DNA of 64,000 nt from Alitta virens (taxonomy: Eukaryota > Annelida > Polychaeta > Phyllodocida > Nereididae), in NCBI GenBank assembly GCA_932294295.1, contig OW028573.1, positions 15,210,155-15,274,154 on the forward strand, given 5' to 3'. Positions 38,101 to 52,500 of the stretch are shown here, piece by piece. The position numbers and the translations under genes are program-made. How positions within the stretch are numbered: position 1 is the first letter of the stretch; every line of letters starts with the position of its first letter. The notes beneath the pieces were generated by a model. That model had not been told where the DNA came from and ran no database searches. It was given only the letters and a program-made list of their open reading frames with translations.

Positions 38101-41100
38101 GGTTCAAGTGTCTGCCTCTGCAGCTTCAGCAGCAGCTTCCACTGATGTACACTTGAGCAGCGAGTGAGGCTGCCTGCCTGCCTGCCTGCCTGCTGCAGTT
38201 TCCACAGCTCTCCATCACCAGCCAACGGCCATTGCCTAATCCATGCTCTTACATAACAGCCGTCCGTGGCCAGATTAGCAGATGCATACAAATACCAATA
38301 ATGTTGATCCATATATGAATGCTTAGTCATGGCCAACACAATCCTTTCTTTGTTTTCTGGTATATTTACTTTCTAGTCTAATGAGCATTTCTTTCTCGAA
38401 TCACAGCATGTAACTGTGTATTAATATACTCCATGTTTCATGCAATTGAATCAATCTTACTATACTTTTAAGAGAAGATTATGGTAAGATGCCCTCTCGA
38501 TGGAGTGTGAAATACATTTGAACATTGCAGATATAAACAAAAAATAAGCAGCAATCTACTGGCTGGAAACATGTAGGGGACATCAAAGAAGTCACATCTA
38601 GGAAATTTCATTTAGGAACAATATAGTTTATCGTAATATAAGTCTTCAAATTCCACGTGTCATAATGAGAAATGCTTTATTGCTTAAAGTTATTTTTCTC
38701 ATAAATGTCTCAAATGTGGCATTAACACTAATTGGACAGCTTGTCTTGTCAAGACTCATTATATTGTGATGGTCGGTTCTTAATCTAATCTCTAATCTCA
38801 CGTCCATCCTTCCACAGCAAAGAGAAGGAATATTTTCAGAGCTTCATTTGATCTCTGTGAAAGAAGGAAGCAGCAATCAGAATTGCCTCCACTTCGTTCC
38901 TTTCAAGTGACACAAAATCAAAACTTGGCACAATTCTTGGAGCCACTCTCCAATCAGATAATCAGTGCCTCAGGTCTGTCCTAATTCCTTTGGACACCTC
39001 CAGATCCACAATATTTCCTGTTACAACAAATGCACCATGATTATTGGTAGAATATTCGGCAAATAAGCTGTAATGGTGATATAACACATGAAATGTTGAT
39101 TCATCGTATAAAGCCAATAGATCAAATCACAGGATTGTTTGTCAGTTTCACTCAGCTGTAAAATAACACAAGGGTGCATGCAGTGTTTAAGGCAATGTGC
39201 GCAGGTATCATTTACACCTACGAAACAGGCAAATATCTGTGATCTCTGGGGATTAATCAGTTGTATCACATAACATGCCTTGGGCAAAGATGGGAGAATT
39301 CAGCCCAGTAAGCTGGGAGCTCAGGCTCAGCTGCAGCGCTTTGCAGTGATATTACACAAGAGATTATGGGCATAGACCTGAGCAGTGTGCAGTCATATTA
39401 CAGCAGAGATTAAGAGCAATATCCGCTACAAGCCTGGAGGAGAACCCTCCTTCCGTCAGCATATCTACCTGAACGAGTTGAGGAGAAAGGGATTGTATTG
39501 CATCAGTATTTCTGCTTCTAAAGCAGCACATCGTACTATGTTGCATCTCACTATTGGGGTTGTGTTCTACAAAGCTCACTCTAGATAAGCTTTTAGATGT
39601 CAGTGTGACTACATATTGATATTGCCCATAAATAGTAAAACTGAACAACGCGAGAACACTATATGGTTGATAACATACAAACATCTCAGCTCATTTTAGA
39701 TCAGTTTGAACGGATCAGAAATAATGTTAAGCTGCTAGTTTTCTTCACACCTACAGGACATGGTCCAAATGCTCTAAAGTGTAAATGGTTGGAGGGTAGT
39801 TTAGCTAACTTTCTTTATACATGTACAGTAGAGGTCTTGGTGTGAGCAGAATATTGCCCTCGCACCAGAGAGTGACTCTTTGGTACACTTGTTATCATTG
39901 TGTCTTTTAGTCCCAAGGACCAGAGTTCGATTCCTGCTCTGGGGAGAACTACGAGGGTCTGGTATTGTATAACAGTGAAAATATCTATGACAACTCATAG
40001 TTTGTTTACAGTGCACATTGTAGGCTGCAGCAGAAATATTTCCAGATTCAAGGTGTATGGATTTACAAAGATAAAGTAGGAATAAAAGAGGAGCATTTTC
40101 TGATGCTCATGATGCATCTATGCACAAAGAGAGAGCAGAGACGGTGTACATTGGGCAGCTGGGATGTTGATCTCTGAGTAATTGGAAAGGATGAGCAGGG
40201 CCAGTCTCTGCAGCCCCATCTCATGCATGGTAAATCACGGCCAATCAAACTCTACAACCTTCTCATCAGGCTGTGATGAAATGCGCTAACTCTGTGACCC
40301 CAGAGCTCTCAGTTTGAGCTTTCAGGCTCCTCTGCTGACGAATGTTCCGCTCGTTGCCCTCCTTGTTTGTTTACCCAGGCTGACAATCGCTGCAATTTTC
40401 AGCACGGTTGGACGGAAGTAGGTCTGATGTTCTTATTGGGACAGTGGAGGTGTCTGTGCCAGAAGCATCGACTTATTCACTTCACACTTTCCTTGGATTA
40501 CTGTGATTTGCCGGTCTGCAGTTAGATCCACTAGGGCTGAAACGGGTATTTTGGCACTAGGCAAACATTGAAGCTCGTCTTAGTGATAAATTAAAGACTG
40601 TATACGATAAATCTAAATGCTATCCAAGAACATTTTCGTCAGTCAACACCCCACACAAGAAAAACAACGTGCAATTTGGCACTTTCAGTTTGCACCACAA
40701 ATTTGACTGAGGGCTGAATCTCTTCTGAATATTCTGGAGCAAATCTAGCCCTAAAGACCCCGGTGTGTTTTAGCTAACACATGATGGCGCATGGGTCCCC
40801 GGGTCTAGAGCAAATCAACATTTTTCTTGTGTGTGGAAAAAGTACTGAATGGCAAACACATAGAATCAAAGCAGGACCCGGCTGCTACAACAAATAATTG
40901 CTGATTCAGAAGTAAAATCTGCCTTTTGTGGAATTTTTAGTGCAATTTGTTGCTGTTCTAGTGTTGTGGTTTGTGGATGGCACTGGTATCCTTTGATCTT
41001 GAGGAGCACAATCATAATACTGTGTCTATGTGTCGCTGCTTTGAAAGCTGTTATTCGTTGTGTGCAGAAAGAAATTGGGGGGGGGGGGAACTGCTTTGTA

Positions 41101-44100
41101 TGTGCTGTCCACAGATGAAAGATGCAAAAAGCATCAGACACTTGTCCATCAAAAGCTGTTGCTTCTACTGTTGCTTCTACTGTTGTCGCTGCTGCTGCTG
41201 CTGATGCTGCTGTTCTGGTGATGCTGTTGACAATGCCAATGTTGGATGAACAATGGAATTGGAGTATGCTGCCTACTTAATCAAAACATTTCTTGTCACA
41301 CAAAAAAACACACAAAAAAGAAATACCGAAAGGACGACACATGACCAAAATGTACAGTGTAATACAATGATAGTTTTTCTTATTATCCATCTGCATTTTG
41401 GACTTGCCCTCTTTGTTTGCCAGGGAGCGTATATCTGGATAGGATTGGCAGACTTTATTCTTTACATATCATGACTCATGCCTTGCAAAAACAATACTCC
41501 AGTGTACAAAAGACTCAGCATGAGAGCTTTGATTTTTTGTGTCCTTTTTCTGTGGTAGCTGTGAATAAAAGAAAAGCATCCTCATACATACCGCATCATT
41601 TGCATCAGCAGCCAGCCTGGCGGCATATCGAGCTATCAGGCGATGCTCATCATCAATCCGTCCATCGAGGCTTCCATGCATCTTGCTGGGGCTGCAAACA
41701 AATTACACAACATTATGCAACAGTAATAGCAGGAGCAATCAATGCCCATCAATGCAGGGGAATAGCTACAGGAAAATGTTCATCACAGAAGCTAGGGCTG
41801 TTAGAGAAATCGTTATATAGACTTCAGTGTAAGTGGGGCAAATTACACCAAAGCTAATGATGCATTGCACCCTTGGTAGTGTTGTTCAACAGACTAGATA
41901 CACAGTATAAGGGAACATAATAGTGGTAAATAAACACAGAAAATAAACATATCGTTAAAAAAGATAATTATTTGGTAGCACCATTATACTTCAAAATAAC
42001 ATTGATATTATAGGAAATAATCGTGCACACGAGAAATTACGAGATGATTTATTTATTTCTCAATCAGAGATTGCATGGTGCATATGTATTTTATGCATTC
42101 TCATCCATCAAGACATTTCACATTTCCATAGTTTTATGTGGTGTCACATTCTCATTGCTCTATCTGAAATTGGCATCACAATTATGGCAATTTTATAATT
42201 CTGCTATTTCTGACGATTTGTGATCTAAAACCTGAAAATCATGTCATGGTATCCAATATTAGTTACATTATTTCACCAAACTTCTGTAGAAATTGGTACA
42301 TTCTCTCTAGAAAGCCTTAGACATTTCTTATACATCCATGATTATACATGATGCATATAAGACATTAATCATACACGATTCATCATGTAGATATTGTGCT
42401 TAGAATAGGACAATAATGTGACTGGGCCATCCTGAGGTGTCACCCTCAGAGGGTGATCTATCTCAGCATGAATCTGGATCACAAACGCCATAAATAAAAC
42501 ATGGGCCTGGGTGGCCACAAGAGACATGAAAGGACACTTATCCTGGGATATTTGGTGGCTAATCAATAGTGCCAAGGTCACTCCAAAATTCCAGTCTAGT
42601 GACAATTATCGAGGACTTCATTGCAGTTCATTAGCTGTTACTGATTACCCAAATTGTAGAAGCTGTAGTCCATATATTTGCCTGGATGTTTGTTCCCAGA
42701 TGGACATACAGATCAACAGACTGATGGTTAGAAGAGAATCAACGTATAGCTCCACGGGCATTGAAATACATATTCCAAAGTACCATATTGCAGTATCACA
42801 TATAGTACATTACAGTCTCAGGGGCCATGGGAACAAGAGCTGATCTGGTAATTAATTGCCTGTAGCATACAAATGTCCCTGAACAACAGTACCACGAGAC
42901 TGGCATAATGTAGGTCTAATCCCTTAACAACAATCTAATTTATAAGGAAATGGCATCGGCATATATCTGGGTTATTTCATACGAATTACTGCAGCCAGAA
43001 TACATGGGGTGGGTATTGAATATTGGCATTTCTGAGATCGACAGTTGTGGGCTATCTGTGAATTCTGGGCCCTTGGTGGAATTCCATATTCGGCAAGTGA
43101 CATTTGGCAGGGATTTTATCAGGGCTCTAATTTATAACTGACCCATATAACTGTGGAATTTGACTCATCTCTTATTCATTTCCACTCATGCATGATTCTC
43201 ACGTTAGATACCAAAACGTTTTGGCCTCACTCATGGTGTTGCTCTTCAGGGCCTTTTGAAAACGGCCCATTTGTCAGATGATGGAGAGTAGTGAAGAGCA
43301 AAGCTGAGATTGGCAGCTAGAGAAGCCCTGCAAACTGCTATTCAAACGGCAGATATCTGTTATTGACAAGCCACCTCTTTTGGCCCCACACTCTTTGCCT
43401 GGGCTACCTCTCCAGCAATCCTGCATGGATTTATCAATCTTTGAAGAGCAGCCTATCAGCCCAGTGGTTTTCTGAAAGGTCCCTGCAGGCCAGATGTCTC
43501 CGTGAGTTTGGTATACATCTGCCAGAGTCAGCACCAATACTGTTAGGTCAGCAAGCCGGTCTGCACAGATGGTAGCACAGCCCAGCACTGTGACGTCACA
43601 GAATCAGCTTAGATGAGCATTAGGTGTCAGTGAGGAGTCACGCTTAAGGGCTGAACTGTCACTCATCATTGGAACCCAAATAGATTTATATTGGTTGTTG
43701 GGTCTACAATGTAAAAGACCCTTATCCCATAGTGACTCACATTTCCTAGTGAGTAATCCAACCAAATACAGTTAGACAAATTAAACCTAGACAAAGCTAG
43801 ACAACTTTTGCTATACAACGCTACTTGCTACTAACCAGAACTGTCTAGCTACAGCTAGCTACTAAAAGTCGGATCTAAAAGTACATGCAGCACCATATCA
43901 GATAAATTTCATACATAATTACCAAGTTTTATATTTTTTTGGTGCAAGCCGTCTATAAACTAGGAGTAGACAGCTACAGCCAGGAATAGGTACAAAAATG
44001 TAGTTACAGTCTAGAGTCGACCATATTTTATGAAACTAACTGTATGTGAAGCATTAGTCATTTGTTTGGGCAATTTAATGGTATTGCTAGCCTCCAAAAT

Positions 44101-46504
44101 CATGGGGAGACTAGAGTGTTTTATGTTGTGGATGAAAAAGAGTTCCTCATAGCCTAGAAATTCAGTGTGCACGTCTGTCCTGGTGTGACAAATTGGCACC
44201 ATGTTTTTTGTTAAATTTCTGCGGACACCATGAGTGTAAAACCTATAAACACAATAGAATAAACCACTTAATCCACTCGTAAGCTATTGTGGTTCGTCTT
44301 GAACTGAGCAGCAGCTTCGAGGTTATGCCATCCATTGATTTACATGACAAACTCAATCACATGGTTCATTCAATCATAACTAAGTTAGCGTGATGGGTTC
44401 AAGCGATTTACATGGGAATGCTGAGGGTCAATATTGGAACTGGCAAACCATGGTATTGACACTGGTGTTGGCCACAGCTCAGTAAAGGGTTATAGCTAAG
44501 TATTGACCATGTTTGCCAAGGAAGAACACTGCAGCAGCAGCAGCCGCATCAGGGAAAGCAGCAATTCTCATGGAAAACTCCTCATCCATCATCCAGACAC
44601 CTGCCTGATGTGGGCTGCTGAGGCAGAAGGACCATGAGTACCAGTAAATGGCGACTGATGCATCTCTCTGATTCTTTCATTTCCCTCCCCCATGTACATC
44701 TGAGGGTAATAAATTGGTTGGATATCCTGTGGTTTAAGGCATGTGGCTAACCATTTCTCCTTCCAACCCATCTAGAGGTCAAAATTTTGATAATCACATG
44801 CAATTGGCATGGTAGAACATGACGTATATTCTATGTAATATTATTATTTTGACATGATCTTGAAATTAATGTAATAGTTACTTTTTGACCAACTATTGGG
44901 TTTATTTTATTCCACATCAAAAGAGAAGTTAAATTTCCACTGGAGGTAACAGCAGAATAACATCTACAATAGGTGGAGCTTGATCCAATATAAAGTTCAC
45001 ACATTCGCCCCCTGGTGTTATCTACTTTCAACACCAGATTGTTCTGTTGTGTATTGGACTAGCCTATTGGTACGTGGCGCCCCTGGCGGAGATTGGAAGG
45101 TTTAGCATCTAAGAAGGGTAGAGCAGGTGATCATTTTGAAGTGACATTCAAGCAGGTTAAGAGTGACCTTTAAGCCCAAGTAATGAGATCCCACTGACCT
45201 TTTGGTGGTGGACGAACTGTCCATTGATGAAAGGTCCACAGAATGACTGCGAGATACGTCATGGAAGCCGTTGTGCGAGGCAACAGGGGTCGCGGGTCTG
45301 AAAGAAAAGAAAAACAATTCATAAGCAGCTGATCAATTATTAAGAATAAATCAAGCATCGCAGCATTTGTGCCAAGAAAGTCAGATTAGTCACGACTGTT
45401 ATGTCACAAATATATGCCAATGAAGGCAGCCAGCACAGATTGACTGACAGTCTGCCTTTTCATACCATATTTTTCATTGAAATTGCTAATTCAAAACGTA
45501 AGACACCAAAATATTTGTGGTTAACAGAACTGACTGAAAAAAGTATTCCTTAAAATCGTGGTTATCAAATTGTTTTCAATTAGTTTTTAGTGCTTTCAGC
45601 AAGGAGTCAAATATCACATGTAGGCCTATGGGTCACCGTAACCTCCAAATATTTCCTGTGTAGGAACATTTTTAATTAACTGAAATCGGACCTTTCTCAA
45701 GTTCACAAGCTGATTAAAATTTATATTTCAAAGCAAAGGTACATCTGAAGTTTAATTTTATTGCGCAGCTGTAGTTGAAGCCATAACAATAAAAACCTTC
45801 CACATTTACCATTTAATTTAATCACAGTTCCTACTCTTCTTTTTTGAAGTTCATCCGATTCTTTTGAAGTTTAGATAGCTCAAATAAAACGATCTTGCTG
45901 CTGTGAAGGCAGATTAGATTAAAAAGCCCTTTCCAGGAGAAGTCATCGATATATTTCATTGAAACTGGCGCATGCCTTTGAAGGAGGCAGGATGTCAATT
46001 CCAAACTAATCACTGCAGTGTCATGGGATCTGAGAGTTGGGCCTTACTTTCAACTGAAGCATAATCTGCCTGAAGTAAAACTTAATCACACTATTCCAAC
46101 CTTGATTTGCAGTCAATTGAATAGAAGAAAATTGCAGACACTTTTTTTTTCTCTCCAGCTAAAAAAACCAGAAAGAAAAAGCTTAAGCTGAACCTCAGTA
46201 CCAGGATGGCATTGCACCGTAATCACGACTTTTTGAAGTATTGGAATACTTCATATTGCATTATTGTCTATGATCTTTAGCATGTAGCCTTGTACATGTT
46301 TACACTTTAACCAAATGCTGTGATAGACGTTATCAAAGAGACGCAAATTTGAGTGCAGATTAAAAAATAAATAAAATAAAAAACAACAAAACCTGGCACC
46401 TATACACGGTTGTAATATCAAAAGTAGTTATTACATACGATATTAATTTTACCAACGAAATCATTAGACTGACTCTTCAAAATTTGTATACGTTATACTT
46501 GTTG

Positions 46505-46535
<31 letters not shown>

Positions 46536-49500
46536 CATTCTGGCAAAACTGTAAATATAGATCTGGCTGACTTCTGGCAAACAAAATGCAATGCAGTAAA
46601 TTACTATGTATAACTCGGTAATGTAAGTTCAAGACATATCTGTCAGTCTACAGCTGAGTTCAATTAGAAATGAAGTTTCCATATATCGCCAAGGCATCTG
46701 GGTCAATGACCGCAGTAGATGAAAATATGACAACGTAATTCCACTTAAAGAAACTTGGCATATTCATGACATTGGCTGATACAGATCTGTTGCTCTGGAA
46801 ATGTCAGATTCGTGTTTAACAAGATATATACGTCAATCCGCTTCAGAAAGAGATACCATGTGTTTCCTATCCCTAAAATCATGGAAAGTTCTCTTGGATT
46901 GTGGCTTCTAGGAAACTGGATGAGGCACTGTTAGATGTAGGTATTTATTTATCTGAACTATCTTTACCAAAGATAGACTTTTTATCTGAACTAGATTAAC
47001 CAAAACTGAGAAACTGAGACTCTCCACCGGAAGAACGGTGACACAGAGAGCAACGATCATATTTAAGAAGTTAAGTTAAGAGGTTAAGAAACACGTAATT
47101 TGACATTGATGATACGTTTGTAATACTACAGTTAGTTTCATAAAATATGGTCGACTCTAGACAGCTATTCCTGGCTGTAGCCATAACCGGATAAATCTCC
47201 TGCTACTTCTGTGAACGTATAGCTAATTATTTGGCTTAAACCTACCACTGAAAAATATAAACATTTTAAATGTAAGAAATGTATCTAATATGTCATAAAT
47301 AGGTACTCGCTTTGAGTAGGTAGCTTTAGCCAGACAGTTCCATTTAGCGGCAGGTAGCATCGTATAGCAGAATGTGTCTAGCTTTGTCTATGTTATATTT
47401 GATGGGCCTTTTTTAATTAAATAACTGTAGGGATACAATGCGAGAATGCCATCTGCTTGTAAAGAACTACTTTTTTCTTATGTCAAGTTAAAATCAGATT
47501 AGCGTCTGATGTTCAGAACTTCTGACTGCAAACAGGGATGGCCTTGTGTAAGCAAACTGTGATGCCATCGTGTGATCCTATAAACAAAATCAAAAAGTAA
47601 TGCGTCTTCTTTATATGACTATCTACAGCCACCTACAGGACAGTTATCATTATGGGGTTGGTGTATTTCATTTTTACAGCCAGATTACGCCACTAACATG
47701 AGCATAGATCGCCCTGGGACCCTGTTATGTCGGTGAAATATTCATGGAAAACTGGCCACAAAAGGTAATTTGCAATGCTTAGCATCTCTTTTATACTGGC
47801 TTTATCTCCAGTCAGTTCTTGTGATTTTGGACACAAACAACTCCCTACATTACCCAACACGAATTCAGAAACTAATGGGTTGATTACATGAATGCTGATG
47901 ATCTCTCTGTAGACAAGCCATGCAAAACATCTACTTTTATTTTGGAGTGATTAATTATCCTTACTCATAATTTTGATTGGCGTTAATAACCATTATATGA
48001 AAGCTAAACCATAAAACCATATATCTGCCAAGACTAGAAGCTCTATTGATTAAATATCAGTAAATTTAAAGGTGGATAAAATGTTATTTCCAGCACTGCG
48101 TAGGATGATGATAAAGAAATTGCCTTAAAATCTGAAGCATCTTATAGTTGCTGGGATATTAGTTACTTCATCACAGAAACTTGATGACTACTAGCCAAGT
48201 TCCTAGAATTAATCTGAACCAAGTAATGCAAGAAACAGGCCTATCAAGTGATTTGATATTTGGTTTAGTGATTAAGCCTTATCGATTTCATCTTGACTCG
48301 TATCCATGGAAAGATAAGTTAGACCAGTGCCCATTCTGAACGTCTATGTCCTGTGAGTTATGGGACTATGCATCAAGTATGACTAACACTATCAACAGAC
48401 CATCACTAGCAATCCAGTATCAGCATCATGGTTTGCAAATACGGTCACCCAGCTGAATGGACAACAGTGGACTTGCCATGCGACACACAGCAGACTGACC
48501 AGGCTGTCTGGACATCTGACCCCGACTCCCGAGGGGGCTACAGGAAGCTCGTTTGCCCATTGGATGCACAGCATCTCAACTATCCCTGCAGCAGCAACCA
48601 CCCACAGCGTCTGTGTTACTCCCAATGTGCTACTGTTTATCACACTCAAAGCAGAGTTTTGTTTGTAACCCAATACTACTCATCTCATAATAAGGCAGTA
48701 TTAGGTGGAAGCAACACAGAATAAGCTTGTTCCATCTCTATTTGACCATTAGAGTGTCGTGTGTTGGTAATTTGCCTGACGTTGCATCAGAGTGGACAAA
48801 CAACACAGGTGAAACAGTACCTCCTAGCAACAGAATTAAGGGAGTACAGGTAGCTAATTGTGCACACTGCACGTTATGCATTGTCATGGTTAATTATACT
48901 CTAATATGAACAGGCCATAGAGTATAGAATTATTCATTAAATAAGATGGACTTCCCCAGAGTACGTTCCTAATATCCTGTTGAGTAGAACGTAAATGGAT
49001 TATCTTGAAACTTCTTTTTATTTCCTTTGCAGGCAGATTACTCACACTGCTTAACTTGTCTTTATAATTAGTTAATTAAGGTAGCAGTGCATATAAAGTA
49101 AGACATTAAAACCCTTTGCTGGGGTCTGAAATCCCCACTAAATTAATACGCTCAGATGAATGCATCTCCCAACTGGAAAAAAAACTCACCCTTAAAGTTG
49201 TGCTAACGAGTTTAGTTACATCACGCCTTGCGATATTTTGGCTTATTTCTACACACAGAGAGATGCAGTGGAAAGCAGTGGAGTGTATGGCTCACATCGA
49301 ATTAGTCTCTAGGAAGCAGTGTGATCATCTTGACCTGGAAAGGTTTCTAATTCCAAAAGCCCTGTAATCTGGAGATGTCGTGCTGAGGTTGGACATGCAA
49401 GGCGATCACTCAGCCCTGACACTTAGGACAAAAAAGGAAAAAGAAAAGATATGAAGAAAAAATTTCTTGGGAATTATTTTAAGAATTTTTCCGGCTGCTC

Positions 49501-52500
49501 ATTCAGCTGATTTGGATCGCAGGAAGTTATCAGATGCCGTGAAGCCATTCCGAAAGAGCAAAAGAAGGAGACAAAAAAGAAAGATGAAGGAATAAAGAAG
49601 GATAGCCGAGGTGTTAGAGCAAAAGAAGGAGACAAAGAAGAAAGATGAAGGAATAAAGAAGGATAGCCGAGGTGTTAGAGCAAAAGAAGGAGACAAAAAA
49701 GAAAGATGAAGGAATAAAGAAGGATAGCCAAGGTGTTAGAGCGAGTCTTTGCATCTTGTGATCTCAATTTTCAAAGCCAAAGAGCTAATATGAACTTACA
49801 AGGTTTGAAAGACACGAGATGATATCTTCATTTGAGATTCTTTGATCCATCGGAGTAAAATTTCTCAAAAGAAGGTTGGAATATTCCAAGTCAGCATTTT
49901 GCCTTAAAATTAAACGTGACATGAAATACCATATCACGCAGCACCTGCGTATGTCACAGATTAAATTATCTTGTTGTTTTCAAAGCTTGCTGCTATGCAA
50001 CAGGTAAATTCACAATATATGTACAACATATCATGTGTACTGTGGAGGTTGTGTGTAGTTCAAGAAACTAACAAGAAAAAACTTCATAAGTTTGTAGAAT
50101 TAAGACCAATGTTGGGACCAAGTAAAGTGTTTTGATAAGGATTTGGCCTTATTTCTGGAACTCTTTTCATTGCACCTGCAACCTAGCTAGATGGTCATAT
50201 AATAGAATTGGCTCTGGGTGGTTTTAATCCTGAGCTCCACAGTGTCTATCAGCAATAATTTCGCAAGATGCCAAAGCCTTAGGTAGAAATCACTTCCACT
50301 TGCAATACGGCTTCAATCTGATACCATGGTCTGGTATTGAGACATTCTAGCTGTCAGAAAGTATCGTAAGGAGACTAAGTTTAGAAAAGAAATACGAACT
50401 TTAGCTGAGCACAAGTGGACATGATCTTCTAGTAGACCATTACCAAGTCCACTCAGCTGTAATGGCAAACTATAATGGCGAATCGAGTAAAAAGTCTTGG
50501 TCAAGTCTGCAGAGTTGGAATTAGATGGCAAATGAGCAGAGACTGGGGTCCCTGCAGCTATTCAGAAACGACATCACCAATACATACAGCACCATTATTG
50601 CCCCTTGTGGAATGCAAGCTTGGTCATCAGGCCCAAGAGCTAGCCCAGAATGCTATCAGTCATGCTGGTTGAGCTAACTGCCCATCATTGTTTGCTGGGC
50701 TAATGCTGTTTGTAAGGTCAAACATATCCATAGCATTTTCCAAACCGTCCATATTTGACTTGTGGATTGGCTAAACAAAGCTGTTAACCTAACCAAGACA
50801 ATGAGGCAGTTTAGGTGCACTGTGTACAAAAAGCCAGTGAGCAATATTTACTGCCAAAAGTCATAGGAGAGTAGATATGGGGGTTGTGAGGTCACACTAA
50901 TCATAGCCTTATGAGGCCACAGAGTTAACTATAAACAATGTGACCTTGTTGAAGGTTTACGATAACGTGACTTAGTTACTATTGAAGATATTAATTCGGA
51001 GGGCAATCGCATTGTGAAATGAACCAAACTAACATAATATTAAATATCATAGTTGAAGAAAAAACGTAAATGCACTGATGAGAATAGTCTTGTCATTTTG
51101 GAGACATTGAATAATTCCTTGGCCATTTTGATACAATTACATTTGCAAGAACTACTATAGTATTTCTGCAACACAAATTCAATTGTCTCATTTAAAAAAA
51201 AGTAACTTAGTACTAATGTATTTTTATAATTATATACCTACCTATAACGCATTTATATGATTGCTTGCTTTAAGTTAAATGAGAGAAGTGTATCCTTGTA
51301 AATTCTGGACAATCCTACTCAGTTAATTTCAAGTGACATAGCACACTGTTGAAAAGGGCAGGTTATAAATATTACTTTAAAACGTATCTTATTCTTTACC
51401 AGTGGTAGCTAAATAACTGAAAAATCCAACAGATTTCGCCCTATTTTGTGTGATTTTTGGCCCTAAAATAACGCATGGAGTGCCATCAATATGAACCAAA
51501 TAGAGCAACTCAAATTTGTTTCCTATTTATACTGACAATAATGAGATTTTAGCCTATTTTCAGACACGGCAGTTTATATTTAGACAAATAATTCTGGTTT
51601 TTATGAAAATGCTGCATAAAACGATGACATTTCACGTTTACGTGCAGACATGCGAAATAATTAACATACTTATTGTAAATTTAGCTTTCTTCTTTTGGAA
51701 TAAACTCTGCTGAAGTCGCACTAAGCTACTCAGGTAAAATGCAACAGTATACCTGTTAGTATGTGGTAAATTATCATGGTTTTACTTACTACATAACACA
51801 ATGACATATTTGATATCACTGTAGAGATGAGTAATTATCATATCAGTAAATTAAAAAGACAAGCTTCTATAATTGTAATGCTTCAAACGAAGTATCATCA
51901 AGAATTGAAGGTATTCATAAAACTCTAATGTAGTCAGTCTCAATACTTAATATTAATGTCAAGACACTGACAACCTTTTGCTGTAGAGTGAGACATGTGT
52001 AAATAAATATTCATATTTGCCCATGTTTATAATAGCATGAGAAATGTATTTAGGTGTGATAAACACATCCACTGAGCTGTGAACAATATTACTACACAAC
52101 ATAATAATGAGAATTTTTAAAGACAATGTTGGCTGTCAGCCACTTTAGGTTGGAAAAATCGTATTTGAATGGATTGATTAAAGAGAGAATTGGGCCCGTT
52201 ATCATTTAAGTTTTTTCAAGTATAGACAATCACATCCAATCAAGCATTTGTCGGTTCCCAGCAACGCGACAGCCTATTAAATGTAGCAATAAATTATCGG
52301 GTAAAGTAATTTACTTTGACAAACATTAATGCAGTTTTAAAAGCAGGAAAGAACTGATAATAAACAGACAGGATTAATTTCATCTAATTTGAAAATTCAG
52401 AAAATCCATTATGCATGATAGATATGAATTGCCAATGGACGCATTCATATTAAGCATTGGAAGCATTGAAAAACCAGGTTTTGTCAAGTTGAATATAAAA

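Noticed and set aside
39880..39960. Functional tRNA gene
   Set aside because: The B box is good but the A box is diverged and no complete cloverleaf with acceptor stem can be drawn. Treated as a SINE remnant.
43274..43588. Minus-strand ORF containing ADRLAD, resembling the vertebrate second syntrophin-binding helix
   Set aside because: The following residues do not match, there is no suitable phase or splice signal, and the similarity is only six residues.
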